Source: Actinomycetota bacterium (lineage in GTDB: Bacteria; Actinomycetota; Thermoleophilia; Solirubrobacterales; 70-9). Taken from it: a stretch of 64,000 nucleotides of DNA. The stretch covers positions 39,204 to 103,203 of the forward strand of contig VAYN01000019.1 in the NCBI GenBank assembly GCA_005885405.1, in the 5' to 3' direction. Below are positions 19,060 to 26,673 of the stretch, in pieces. A program made the position numbers and the translations under genes. Position 1 is the first letter of the stretch. Every line of letters starts with the position of its first letter. Under the pieces are notes generated by a model. The model saw only the letters and a list, made by a program, of their open reading frames with translations. It had not been told where the DNA came from and ran no database searches.

Positions 19060-19389
19060 ATGAGCGCCGAGGCCGTCAGGTGGAGCTGCACCCGCTGCGC
19101 GGTCTCGGTCGGCCGGATGGACGGGGAGCCAACGCTGCTACCGACCACCTGGTCGGGAGCTGACGGGCAGATCCTCTGCCTTACCTGCAGCCGAGCGCAG
19201 GCCGGAGAGACGGCGATGGACGCGGCCCCGTCGGAGACTTCGCGCGAGGACCGGGTCCGGCTCCGGCGCACCGCCCTGATCGAGTTCGAGATCGACCGCG
19301 CCCCGGAGGCGCCGAACCGCACCATCGCGCTCGCCTGCCGCACCTCAAGCGCCGCCGTCTTGGCGGTCCGCACCGAGCTGGAGAGCTAG
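19060..19389 (+). CDS. Small zinc-ribbon-like protein
   Basis: 109-aa hypothetical. The N-terminal half has two CxxC pairs (SCTRCAV and LCLTCSR) 28 residues apart, a plausible zinc ribbon. The C-terminal half is helical, with DRVRLRRTALIEFEIDRAPEAPNRTIALACRTSS, which could be a helix-turn-helix-like segment. It starts 3 bases after the helicase stop, so it is probably co-transcribed; an RNA- or DNA-linked role is inference only. Confidence 0.7.
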   Translation: MSAEAVRWSCTRCAVSVGRMDGEPTLLPTTWSGADGQILCLTCSRAQAGETAMDAAPSETSREDRVRLRRTALIEFEIDRAPEAPNRTIALACRTSSAAVLAVRTELES

Positions 19390-19403
19390 GCGGGAACGCG
19401 AGC

Positions 19404-20240
19404 ATGGAGATCGGGATCGGCCTCGCCGCCGCAGTCGCGTTGATGACCAACCTCGCCTCGCTGCTCAAGCACCGCGGTTGCCAACACACGCATCCCGTCT
19501 CCATCGGCAGTCCGCTCGCAAGCCTGCGCGGCCTCGCCGCCTCACCCTGGTTCGCCGCCGGCTGGGGCCTTGCCGCCCTGGCCTGGATGGTCCACATTGC
19601 CGCCCTTTCCATGGCCCCGATCTCGCTCGTGCAAGCGGTGCTCGCCGGCGGCGCGGTCACCCTCGCGGTGCTCTCGCAACGCCTCTTCGGCGGGCGGGTC
19701 CTTGCACTCCTCGCGGCGACGCTTCCGCACTTCCACGGCGCCCACTCGGGCTTCTCGATCGGCGCCATCGTCAGCTTTGAGGGCGGCCTGGTTCTACTGG
19801 CGGCCGGAGTCGCACTCTGCCACCGGGCGCCCCGCCTCGCCGCGCGCCGCGGCGTCCTGCTCGCGATCCTCGCCGGCCTTCTCTTCGCCCTCGCCGGGAT
19901 CGCGATCAAGGCCCTCACCGGCGGCGCCGGCAGCTGGCCGCTGGTCGCGTCGCTCCTAGGCCTGACCATCGCCTGCGGCGCCCTCGCCCAGTACACGGCG
20001 GTCGCCGCCCTGCAGAGCGGCGGCGCGATCGAGACGATCGGCCTGATGGGGATCGTCGCCAACGCGATTCAGATCCTCGGCGGGATCCTCGTCTTCGGCG
20101 ACCCCCTCTCTCCCAGCCCCCTGGGGATCACCCTCCAGATCACCGCCCTGGCGATGGTCTGCCTCTCCGCCCTCCTGCTCCCGTCCTCGCTAAGACGCGT
20201 AGCGGTGGTGGATGGCGAGGGCGTTGCCGTCCGGATCTGA
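19404..20240 (+). CDS. Multi-pass membrane protein, EamA/NIPA-like
   Basis: 278-aa protein with about nine hydrophobic helices in the pattern of drug/metabolite-type transporters. The N-terminal helix MEIGIGLAAAVALMTNLASLLKHRG and PISLVQAVLAGGAVTLAVLSQRLFGG resemble EamA and NIPA-type proteins, in which the second helix pair of each repeat has such a Leu/Val-rich QA(V/L) motif. Substrate unknown. Its last 51 bases overlap the convergent VOC gene, an unusually long antisense overlap. Confidence 0.75.
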   Translation: MEIGIGLAAAVALMTNLASLLKHRGCQHTHPVSIGSPLASLRGLAASPWFAAGWGLAALAWMVHIAALSMAPISLVQAVLAGGAVTLAVLSQRLFGGRVLALLAATLPHFHGAHSGFSIGAIVSFEGGLVLLAAGVALCHRAPRLAARRGVLLAILAGLLFALAGIAIKALTGGAGSWPLVASLLGLTIACGALAQYTAVAALQSGGAIETIGLMGIVANAIQILGGILVFGDPLSPSPLGITLQITALAMVCLSALLLPSSLRRVAVVDGEGVAVRI

Positions 20241-20570
20241 GAAGAAGGCCTGGTAGCAGACTCCTGAATCGAGGGTGTCGCCTTTGAACTCGACGCCCCG
20301 CGCTTCCAGCTCCGCTTTCGCCCCTTCGAAGTCGTCGACGTGGAACTCGATCGGGTGGTTGTTGGCGCGGAACTCGATGCCGAAGGCGTCCGATTGCATG
20401 ACGGCGATCGTCAGGTTCCCGGTCTCGAACTCACCGGCGGGCATGCTCCCCCACTGCTTCGAGAACTCGAGCCCGAGCGTCTCGCCGTAAAACCCGGCCG
20501 CGCGCTCGTAATCCTGCGTCGCCACGGTGATGAAGTCAGTGCCGCTGATGATCTTGGACTGCGTCGCCAT
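20190..20570 (-). CDS. VOC-family (glyoxalase-like) protein
   Basis: 126-aa vicinal-oxygen-chelate domain: FITVATQDYERAAGFYGETLGLEFSKQ, IEFHVDDFEGAKAELEARGVEFKGD, and CYQAFFSDPDGNALAIHHR, the last being the usual DPDGN block. A likely lyase/isomerase/resistance-type fold; the substrate cannot be told. A good Shine-Dalgarno (AAGGGA) precedes the ATG at 20570. Divergent from an ArsR regulator, so probably controlled through the palindrome at 20609-20630. Confidence 0.87.
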   Translation of the reverse strand: MATQSKIISGTDFITVATQDYERAAGFYGETLGLEFSKQWGSMPAGEFETGNLTIAVMQSDAFGIEFRANNHPIEFHVDDFEGAKAELEARGVEFKGDTLDSGVCYQAFFSDPDGNALAIHHRYAS

Positions 20571-20608
20571 CTCATTCCCTTCGTTGGTCTCCTAGGCAAT
20601 GATGTTAA

Positions 20609-20630
20609 TCTGCAACCAGATGGTTGTAGA
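20609..20630. promoter_or_regulatory. ArsR-type operator palindrome overlapping the regulator start codon
   Basis: 22-bp dyad with arms TCTGCAACCA and TGGTTGTAGA around a GA centre; nine of ten arm positions pair. The preferred ATG of the regulator (20620) lies inside it. It is placed to shut off the regulator operon directly and, 38 bases from the VOC start, probably the divergent gene too. Confidence 0.7.
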
Positions 20631-20976
20631 TCAAATCCAGATTCACGATGAGGACGATGCCACCGACCTGCTGTTCAGGGCGCTGGCAGACCCGATCCGC
20701 CGCGACATCCTCCGCCGTGCCCACGAGGGCCGGCTCTCGGTCTCGGCCCTGGCCCGCGAACACCCGATCAGCGTCACGGCGATGCAGAAGCACGTCGCCG
20801 TGCTCGAGCGGGCCGAACTGGTGAGCAAGCACCGGGTCGGTCGCGAGTCGATCGTCCAGACCGAGACCGACGCCCTCGACCGCGCCCGCTCCGCACTCGA
20901 CCGCCTCGAGGCGGACTGGCGGGATCGAATTGAGCGGATGGAGCAGATCCTCGAGACCGACAAAGGAGACAACTGA
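20620..20976 (+). CDS. ArsR-family transcriptional regulator
   Basis: 118-aa winged-helix repressor: LFRALADPIRRDILRRAHEGRLSVSALA, recognition helix region ISVTAMQKHVAVLERAELVSKHRVGRESI. It lacks the CxCxxC metal site of true ArsR and belongs to the group paired with SRPBCC/AHSA1 proteins. In-frame ATGs also occur at 20599 and 20602, but MVVDQ at 20620 fits the family and coincides with the operator; no Shine-Dalgarno precedes it, so a leaderless mRNA is possible. The stop overlaps the next start (TGATG). Confidence 0.88.
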   Translation: MVVDQIQIHDEDDATDLLFRALADPIRRDILRRAHEGRLSVSALAREHPISVTAMQKHVAVLERAELVSKHRVGRESIVQTETDALDRARSALDRLEADWRDRIERMEQILETDKGDN

Positions 20977-21467
20977 TGCCCGTAACCGACGTACGCAAGG
21001 ACTTCGACGCCCTGACGATGACGATCACGGCCGAGTTCGAGGCCGATGCCGAGCGCCTCTGGGAGCTGTGGGCAGATCCGCGCCAGCTGGAGCGCTGGTG
21101 GAGCCCGCCATCCCACTCCTCGACCTTCGTCGAGCACGAGCTAACCCCCGGCGCCCGCACCACCTACTTCATGACCGGCCCGGACGGCGAGAAGCACCAC
21201 GGTCGCTGGCTGGTCGAGGAGGTCGAACGGCCCCACCGGCTGCACATGACCGACGACGTTGTCGACGACGAGGGCAAGCCCGAGGACGGAGGCCCGACGG
21301 GGATGACCGTGACGATCGCCGAAGCCGACGGCACCGCGACGATGTCAATCGAGACCCATTTCGCCGACCGCGTCTCGATGGAACAGACGATCGAGATCGG
21401 GTTCGAGCAAGGCATGACCGAAATGGTCAACCAGGTCGACCCCCTCCTCGGCGCCGCGAAGGCGTGA
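20976..21467 (+). CDS. SRPBCC (AHSA1-like) domain protein
   Basis: 163-aa START/Bet v1-like ligand-binding protein. Typical: FEADAERLWELWADPRQLERWW, GRWLVEEVERPHRLHMTD, MTVTIAEADGTATMSIETHF, GMTEMVNQVDPLL. Translationally coupled to the ArsR gene. In such pairs the SRPBCC protein probably binds a hydrophobic ligand; the exact role is unknown. The stop is 1 base from the convergent phosphatase-like gene. Confidence 0.88.
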   Translation: MPVTDVRKDFDALTMTITAEFEADAERLWELWADPRQLERWWSPPSHSSTFVEHELTPGARTTYFMTGPDGEKHHGRWLVEEVERPHRLHMTDDVVDDEGKPEDGGPTGMTVTIAEADGTATMSIETHFADRVSMEQTIEIGFEQGMTEMVNQVDPLLGAAKA

Positions 21468-21468
21468 T

Positions 21469-21912
21469 TCAGGCGAGTTCGTCTAGGCCCTGAGCGACCC
21501 AGGTCCGGAGGCCCTCGTTGACAACAAAGGGCGCGCCATCGGCCTCCGCGCGCGCCAACACGTCCCCGGCGCCCGCGCCTGCCTGGAGACCGGCATAGAG
21601 GTAGGCGAGTGCCGAGGACCGGGGCCCTTTTCTGCAGGTGACCAGCGTCGGGCGGGGCAGAGCGTCGAGCGCTGCCACTTGGCGCCGCGCCAGGTCCATG
21701 GTCATCTCCCGAGGCGGGTCGGAGACGACCCTCGCCGACTCGGGCACAGCCCCCTCGACCTGCTCGTAGGACATGCCGCCCTCCATCGCGGCGAACTCCT
21801 CGCCGCAGAGGTAGAGCCACGACGCCGCCCCCGCCTCGCGAGCGAAACCCTCCGGGTCGGCGATCGGCTCGGTGTTGTAGATGAGGCCCTTCGGCCCCTC
21901 AAACTCCGTCAC
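21469..21912 (-). CDS. DUF442/beta-lactamase-hydrolase-like phosphatase fold protein
   Basis: 147 aa from a GTG. The C-terminal half carries TLVTCRKGPRSSALAYLYAG, corresponding to the CxxGxRS P-loop of the Blh/DUF442 group (cysteine phosphatase fold). An Asp/Met-rich region precedes it. The open frame continues upstream through a hairpin-rich region with no protein-like sequence, so the GTG at 21912 is preferred. Family members are linked to sulfide metabolism in some bacteria; no such neighbours here. Confidence 0.65.
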   Translation of the reverse strand: MTEFEGPKGLIYNTEPIADPEGFAREAGAASWLYLCGEEFAAMEGGMSYEQVEGAVPESARVVSDPPREMTMDLARRQVAALDALPRPTLVTCRKGPRSSALAYLYAGLQAGAGAGDVLARAEADGAPFVVNEGLRTWVAQGLDELA

Positions 21913-22094
21913 GCGTCCAACGTACCGCTGGGCTTCGGGATCACCAAGCTCGGTTCTTCTCGTCCCACCCGCCGGATGACCTGAGCCTGAGCGAACGCCT
22001 TCAGGGTGAGGCTCTTTGTCCGCCCTTAAGCCAGAGCCGATATACAAAAAGGATGCGAGAACTCACGCCAGCGGCAGATATAGGCTAGGTGCGC
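21913..22094. other. Non-coding leader with overlapping dyads upstream of the three-gene operon
   Basis: 182-base gap. It contains mutually exclusive hairpins: CCTGA (21986-21990) with TCAGG (22001-22005), GAGCC (21983-21987) with GGCTC (22010-22014), and GGCTCT (22010-22015) with AGAGCC (22033-22038). The first resembles widespread small palindromic repeats of the CCTGAG..CTTCAGG type. No clear terminator T-run and no obvious promoter; an AT-rich patch GATATACAAAAAGG lies at about 22039-22052, 45 bases before the operon start. Confidence 0.35.
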
Positions 22095-22793
22095 ATGAAC
22101 AAACTCGAAATCCCGGAGTTGGCAATCGGAGTCGCGGCGCAGAATCACAACCCAACCGTTCTCAACGCCGACTTCCTCGCCTACAACCGGATCGTGCCCG
22201 AGACCTGGGTGCCGAACGAGGATCGCCTGAGCACCCCCGTCCTCTCGCAGGTGGCTTACGAGGAGCAGGGCGTGAGCATCGTCTCCCAGCCGGACAAAGT
22301 CCATTTCACCAGGCGCAACGGTGATTTACGTGACTCCTCTGAGCCCGACCTAGCTGGCGTGGCGATCAGCTATGTCAACGCTCTTCCCCACGTCGAGTAC
22401 ACCGCGATGGCCGCCAACGTCGAGGGCCATGTGGTCGTGCCGGAGGGAATTGAGGCGGCTCGCAGGGAGATCGTCGAGCGCTACCTCGCCACTGGCGCCT
22501 GGCATGGCTTTGGCGACGGAATCGAGGAGGCGGTGGTGACGCTGGCATACGACCTCGACCCGGCAACCCTTCGGCTGAGCATCTCGCCTGCCCTATTCGT
22601 CGCCGCCGGCGCGGACGAGGCCGCCAGGGAGGTCCCGGTCATCCGCTACAGCGCCCACTTCCAGGAGGACGTCGCCGGAGAGGGCCGAGAGGCGCGACTC
22701 GCCGACCTCGTCGGGAAGCTCGGTCGCTGGCGCGAGTGGCTCGACGTGTACCTGGAGCTGGTCGAGGGCAAGCTATTGGGAGCAAGAGTCTGA
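22095..22793 (+). CDS. Protein of unknown function, first gene of a three-gene cassette
   Basis: 232 aa from the ATG (a GTG at 22089 is also possible). No membrane segment, no metal or nucleotide motif that I recognise. Notable segments: VLNADFLAYNRIVPETWVP near residue 20, TPVLSQVAYEEQGVSIVSQPDKVHFT at about 50-75, and VAISYVNALPHVEYTAMAANVEG at about 95-115. The alternating hydrophobic pattern suggests mixed alpha/beta. The stop overlaps the next ATG (ATGA). It feels like a sporadically distributed family of the TIGR04255 style, but I cannot confirm that from the sequence. Confidence 0.75.
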   Translation: MNKLEIPELAIGVAAQNHNPTVLNADFLAYNRIVPETWVPNEDRLSTPVLSQVAYEEQGVSIVSQPDKVHFTRRNGDLRDSSEPDLAGVAISYVNALPHVEYTAMAANVEGHVVVPEGIEAARREIVERYLATGAWHGFGDGIEEAVVTLAYDLDPATLRLSISPALFVAAGADEAAREVPVIRYSAHFQEDVAGEGREARLADLVGKLGRWREWLDVYLELVEGKLLGARV

Positions 22794-23431
22794 TGACCGA
22801 TGCGCTGATGGTCCGCGGCGAGGTCGACTCCCAGCGTGTGGCCGAGCGCCTCGCGATGGGATACCTAGGGTCGAAGCTCGGCGCGACTGTCGAGGCAAGC
22901 CCCCAGTCGCCGTACGGACCGACGGGGCAGATGAAAATGGGTGATCTCGGCAGGGGGATTTATGTGCCAGCGCCATTGACTTCACAGCCGCCTCCTCAGA
23001 AACAGGACAAATTTCTGGTCAAGGCCTTCAAGGCCATCCGCCGTCAACCGAGGCCGACTCGGGGCGAGGTGATCACGGTCAACCCTCGAGCGTCATTTGG
23101 CGGCGCCCATCTGACCGCGATCTACTTCAAGACGATGGAGACCCAGACCCGTGTCCACACGCGCTACGAGCCGAGCAGCCGTGCGCTGATGCTGGCGGGG
23201 AAGGTGCCGACCATGCACATCAGTCGTGAGGTGAACCAGCTGATGAAAGCGGTGGCATCGCCCTTGGCGGCGCCGCGAGCTGTTGAAATCGCACAGCGGG
23301 CCACCCCTGAGCGCTACGTCGACGACGGCCTCCAGCACCCGCCTCGGGCCAAAGGCGTAACGCTGAAGGTACGCCTGAAGCCGCTGGGCCCGGCAATCCC
23401 GCCCCTGGTCCACGACCCGGATAGCGAGTGA
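22793..23431 (+). CDS. Protein of unknown function, second gene of the cassette
   Basis: 212 aa. A Pro/Gln-rich linker (LTSQPPPQKQDK at about 60-72) separates a short N-terminal segment from a basic C-terminal half (FKAIRRQPRPTRGEV, ATPERYVDDGLQHPPRAKGV). No transmembrane segment and no recognised domain. The basic character would fit a nucleic-acid- or protein-binding partner, which is only inference. Its ATG overlaps the preceding stop and its stop is directly followed by the GTG of the third gene, so the three products are probably made together. Confidence 0.7.
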   Translation: MTDALMVRGEVDSQRVAERLAMGYLGSKLGATVEASPQSPYGPTGQMKMGDLGRGIYVPAPLTSQPPPQKQDKFLVKAFKAIRRQPRPTRGEVITVNPRASFGGAHLTAIYFKTMETQTRVHTRYEPSSRALMLAGKVPTMHISREVNQLMKAVASPLAAPRAVEIAQRATPERYVDDGLQHPPRAKGVTLKVRLKPLGPAIPPLVHDPDSE

Positions 23432-24073
23432 GTGGCGGCCGTCGAGCTTTCAGATTGGTACGAGCTGTTCGAGGGTCGTGAGCTTGAACAGGGCGACGTC
23501 TTCGAGGGGTGCCCAGTCTTCCGGGTCCCGGCAGATCTCCCCTACCCTCTGTCGGCAGAGGGCGCGGAGGCGGAGTTCGGCGTAGAGACGCAGGACATGA
23601 TCGTGATGAGCCAGTCCTGCGACCTCGTCGAGGGACAGAAGGGAATTGGGTTCGTCACCCTCTGCCCGCTTTGGTCCCTGAGCTCGATGGCCGAGGCAGA
23701 CGGCTTCCTCGCCTCCACTTACGGCAAGGAGATGTGCCGGCGCGGAAACCTCCCCGGCTACCACATGCTCGCCGCCTGCGAGAACGCTGACTGGCAGCGC
23801 GAGGTGTCGATCGTCTCCTTCCGCGAGATCCACAGTCTCCCGGTCGAGTTCCTGCGAAACTTCGCCGAGCAGAGTGGCGATCGTCTCCGCCTGCGATCCC
23901 CCTACCGCGAGCACCTAGCCCAGGCTTTCGCCCGCTACTTCATGCGGGTTGGCCTGCCGGTAGACATTCCCAGCTTCGCCGCCGAGAGAGACGAGAAGCG
24001 CGCGATCGAGCGCCTCGAGACTCTCGATCCCGCGACTCGGAAGCGCGTGATCGAGGCCGTCGAAGTCAGGTAG
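23432..24073 (+). CDS. Protein of unknown function with SQSCDL motif, third gene of the cassette
   Basis: 213 aa starting at GTG 23432 with no space after the previous stop. The strongest motif is QDMIVMSQSCDLVEGQKGIGF near residues 53-73, followed by an Arg/Leu-rich second half (LRLRSPYREHLAQAFARYFMRVGLPVDIPSF). Small proteins with an (I/V)xxSQxCD(L/I) motif occur in mobile and defence-like regions as far as I recall, with no assigned function. The Cys-Asp pair could be catalytic or metal-binding; that is a guess. Confidence 0.72.
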   Translation: MAAVELSDWYELFEGRELEQGDVFEGCPVFRVPADLPYPLSAEGAEAEFGVETQDMIVMSQSCDLVEGQKGIGFVTLCPLWSLSSMAEADGFLASTYGKEMCRRGNLPGYHMLAACENADWQREVSIVSFREIHSLPVEFLRNFAEQSGDRLRLRSPYREHLAQAFARYFMRVGLPVDIPSFAAERDEKRAIERLETLDPATRKRVIEAVEVR

Positions 24074-24190
24074 CCGCCTCCTCCACTGCGGCGCAGACCG
24101 ACACGGCAGCGGTCCGTAATCGAAGGTATGCCGCTCTGACGCGGACTGGGATACGCTCGCCGGAGTCGGTACCCAAATCGAGGAGGAGCA

Positions 24191-25336
24191 ATGGTGAGCC
24201 CAGGACCAGAGCGCAGCGCCGAGCAGGGCGGTTCGGGACATCCCCGCACCGTCACCGCTCTCCTCTTGATCGGGACGCTGCTCGCCTTCCTGGCGATCTT
24301 CTCGATCTGGGTCAACCGACAAGCGCTCAACACCGACAACTGGGTGGACACGAGCGGCAGCCTGCTCCAGGACGAGGAGGTCCGGGCGCAGCTCTCCAAC
24401 TACCTCGCCGACCAGCTGGTCGCGAACGTGGACGTCCAGGGGGAACTGGAATCCAGGTTCCCGCCACGGCTGGCTCCACTCGCCGCCCCCGCCGCCGGGG
24501 CGCTGGAGCAGCTAGCGCCGCAGGCCGCCGAGCGGGCGCTTGAAACCTCCCAGGTGGAGAGTCTTTGGAACACCGCCAACCGCACCGCCCACGAGCGGCT
24601 GCTGGCTGTGCTGAACGACTCCGGCTCCTCGAACCTCTCGACGGCGAACGGGGAAGTCGTCCTCGACCTCAGCGCCCTACTGACCCAGCTCACCGACCGG
24701 CTCGGGGTCGGCGGCAAACTCGTCGAAAAGCTGCCGCCGGACGCCGGACAACTGACGATCCTCAAGTCCGACGAGCTCTCGACCGCGCAGGACGCAACCA
24801 CCGTGGTCAGACACCTGCCCGTCGTCCTGACGCTGCTGGCGCTGCTGCTCTACGCGGCCGCGGTCTACCTCGCCGGGCCCCGCCGCCGCGAGGCGCTGCG
24901 CTCGGTCGGCCTCGGCTTTCTCCTCGCCGGCGTGCTGGCGCTGGTCCTGCGTAAGTTTGCGGGGGTCGAGGTGACCGGCGCGCTCTCCGGCAGCGACTCG
25001 GTCGAACCCGCGGTCGCGGCCGTCTGGGACATTGGCACCTCGCTACTGGTCTCGGTTGCCGTCTCGGCGATCACCTTCGGCATCCTCATCGTGCTCGCCG
25101 CCTGGCTCGCCGGCCCGACCCGCGCCGCGACGAGGCTGCGCCGCGAGGCCGCGCCCCACCTGCGCGAACGCGGCACCACCTACGGCGCGGTCGCGCTCGC
25201 CTTCCTCGCCCTCGTCCTCTGGGCGCCGGTCGTCGCCTTCCAGAAACCGATCGGGATGGTCCTGCTGGCGGTGCTGATGGTGCTCGGCACCGAGGCGCTA
25301 AGACGCCAGACCGCGGCGGAGTTCCCCGCGGGCTGA
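24191..25336 (+). CDS. Conserved actinobacterial membrane protein
   Basis: 381 aa. N-terminal TM (VTALLLIGTLLAFLAIFSIWV), then an extracytoplasmic helical domain with the conserved LNTDNWVDTSGSLLQDEEVRAQLSNYLADQL block, then four TMs in the C-terminal half (VVLTLLALLLYAAAVYLAG; VGLGFLLAGVLALVL; a further pair ending LLAVLMVLGTEAL). The pattern of one TM, a ~180-aa outer domain and a 4-TM bundle is seen in uncharacterised actinobacterial proteins. Strong Shine-Dalgarno GAGGAGG before the ATG. Function unknown. Confidence 0.8.
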   Translation: MVSPGPERSAEQGGSGHPRTVTALLLIGTLLAFLAIFSIWVNRQALNTDNWVDTSGSLLQDEEVRAQLSNYLADQLVANVDVQGELESRFPPRLAPLAAPAAGALEQLAPQAAERALETSQVESLWNTANRTAHERLLAVLNDSGSSNLSTANGEVVLDLSALLTQLTDRLGVGGKLVEKLPPDAGQLTILKSDELSTAQDATTVVRHLPVVLTLLALLLYAAAVYLAGPRRREALRSVGLGFLLAGVLALVLRKFAGVEVTGALSGSDSVEPAVAAVWDIGTSLLVSVAVSAITFGILIVLAAWLAGPTRAATRLRREAAPHLRERGTTYGAVALAFLALVLWAPVVAFQKPIGMVLLAVLMVLGTEALRRQTAAEFPAG

Positions 25337-25396
25337 AGGCGCCTCGGCGGCCGGTGGCTGCTGATCGATGCGCTCCCTACCGCTCCCTCGCTCCGC

Positions 25397-26251
25397 TCAG
25401 CCGGTCAAATGGGAGACCTGGATCGCCGTCATCCCTCGTTCGAGCCAGCTCCCGGGCAAACCGGCCTGGGCCCTGCAGATGAAATCGGCCGTGCCGGCGG
25501 AAGCCTGGGTGCCGGCGAAACTGATCGAGATCACCGAGCGGTCACCCGCATCGGTGTTGCCACCGAGGGAGCTTTCGCCGGTTTCGCCGATGATGACGCC
25601 GCCCAGTTTGACCAGGCAAGACACGTTGGCGGTTCCGCTCGCGTCGTTGTTGCCGAGGACATGACTGTCGATGACGAAGCTCCCAGCCGGTAGAGCGAGC
25701 GAGGCCAAGAGCTGTTCGCCGCCGTCCCATTCGTCGAAGGCGGGGCCGGAGGTGAAGAAGTAGCCGTGGCTGATCCCCGGTTCGCCCTGTTCGCCCTTTT
25801 CACCGGGTTCACCCTTTTCACCAGGTTCGCCCTGCTCGCCGGCTTTGCCGTCTTTTCCAGGTTCGCCCGGTTCGCCTTTTTCACCAGGTTCACCCTGATC
25901 ACCCTGTTCACCAGGTTCGCCCTGCTCGCCGGGTTCTCCGTCGTCTCCAGGTTCGCCCTGCTCACCCGGTTCACCGAGGAAACCAGGATCACCTTGAAGG
26001 CCTCGAAAGCCCCGCGGCCCCGCGGCGCCCGTCATGCCGGTAGCTCCGGTGGCGCCAACGGCGCCGGTCAGAGTGCTCTTTGCGGCGGCGCTCAACTTCC
26101 CCGGAGTCACCGCTTCCTTCTTCAGTTGGTTAGTCCCGACGCTGTTCTTCGGCAGCTGGGTAGCCGCGTAGGCCCCACCCCCGAAGGCGAGGAACACGGC
26201 AATGGTCGCCATCACGTTGGCATAGGTCAGTCGGACCCGGAGTAGTTTCAT
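25397..26251 (-). CDS. Secreted collagen-like (Gly-X-Y) protein
   Basis: 284 aa. Signal/anchor segment VMATIAVFLAFGGGAYA, then LPKNSVGTNQLKKEAVTPGK, a block common at the start of Thermoleophilia surface proteins. Residues 63-161 are 33 uninterrupted Gly-X-Y triplets, first GATGATGMTGAAG, then the charged GEPGEKGEPGEQ type. The C-terminal ~120 residues form a beta-rich globular head (GYFFTSGPAFDEWDGGEQLL), with two Cys. Pro/Glu/Lys/Gln triplets with GEPGEK would favour a stable triple helix without hydroxyproline. All the Glu codons visible in the repeat are GAA. Likely a trimeric surface fibre. Confidence 0.92.
   Translation of the reverse strand: MKLLRVRLTYANVMATIAVFLAFGGGAYAATQLPKNSVGTNQLKKEAVTPGKLSAAAKSTLTGAVGATGATGMTGAAGPRGFRGLQGDPGFLGEPGEQGEPGDDGEPGEQGEPGEQGDQGEPGEKGEPGEPGKDGKAGEQGEPGEKGEPGEKGEQGEPGISHGYFFTSGPAFDEWDGGEQLLASLALPAGSFVIDSHVLGNNDASGTANVSCLVKLGGVIIGETGESSLGGNTDAGDRSVISISFAGTQASAGTADFICRAQAGLPGSWLERGMTAIQVSHLTG
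25769..26065 (-). repeat. Collagen-like triplet repeat (9-bp periodic DNA)
   Basis: DNA encoding 33 Gly-X-Y triplets, with many near-identical GGCGAACCTGGTGAA-type units. The repeat is uninterrupted and prone to slippage, so copy number may vary between strains. Confidence 0.9.
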
Positions 26252-26455
26252 TGTGTGTCATCGACCCCGGCGTTCAATGACATGAGCGAATCGGTCTCAC
26301 TACCGCGTAGACCGCCTACATGATCCGCAGCCGAGACCAACTGCGGCTCAAAGACGTTGGCCATACGCGCGCGGAGTATGCGTCAAAAGACGAGACATCG
26401 AATCCTCCTGCCGCAGCGTCTTTCGCGAAGCCCCTCGGCAAAGCGCTCAAGAACG

Positions 26456-26482
26456 AAAAAAGGCCCGCTTCTGCGGACCTTC
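26456..26482 (-). terminator. Intrinsic terminator of the tRNA-fMet gene
   Basis: On the minus strand AAGGTCCGC-AGAA-GCGGGCCTT, followed by a run of T. One mismatch in a 9-bp GC-rich stem with a GNRA-like AGAA loop. It lies 6 bases after the tRNA 3' end. Confidence 0.85.
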
Positions 26483-26488
26483 CTCCTA

Positions 26489-26562
<74 letters not shown>

Positions 26563-26673
26563 GCGGACTGTCGATGGTAGCAATGTGGTGGGGTTTCGGG
26601 GGCGGGGTTGTGGGTGACGGCTCGGGGTTTGCGCAGGGGTCTTCTTCGCTGGCCCGGGCTCTAGAGTGGCCGG

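Noticed and set aside
25769..26065. Repeat array considered as a CRISPR
   Set aside because: Units are 9-bp periodic, in frame and encode Gly-X-Y; there are no spacers.
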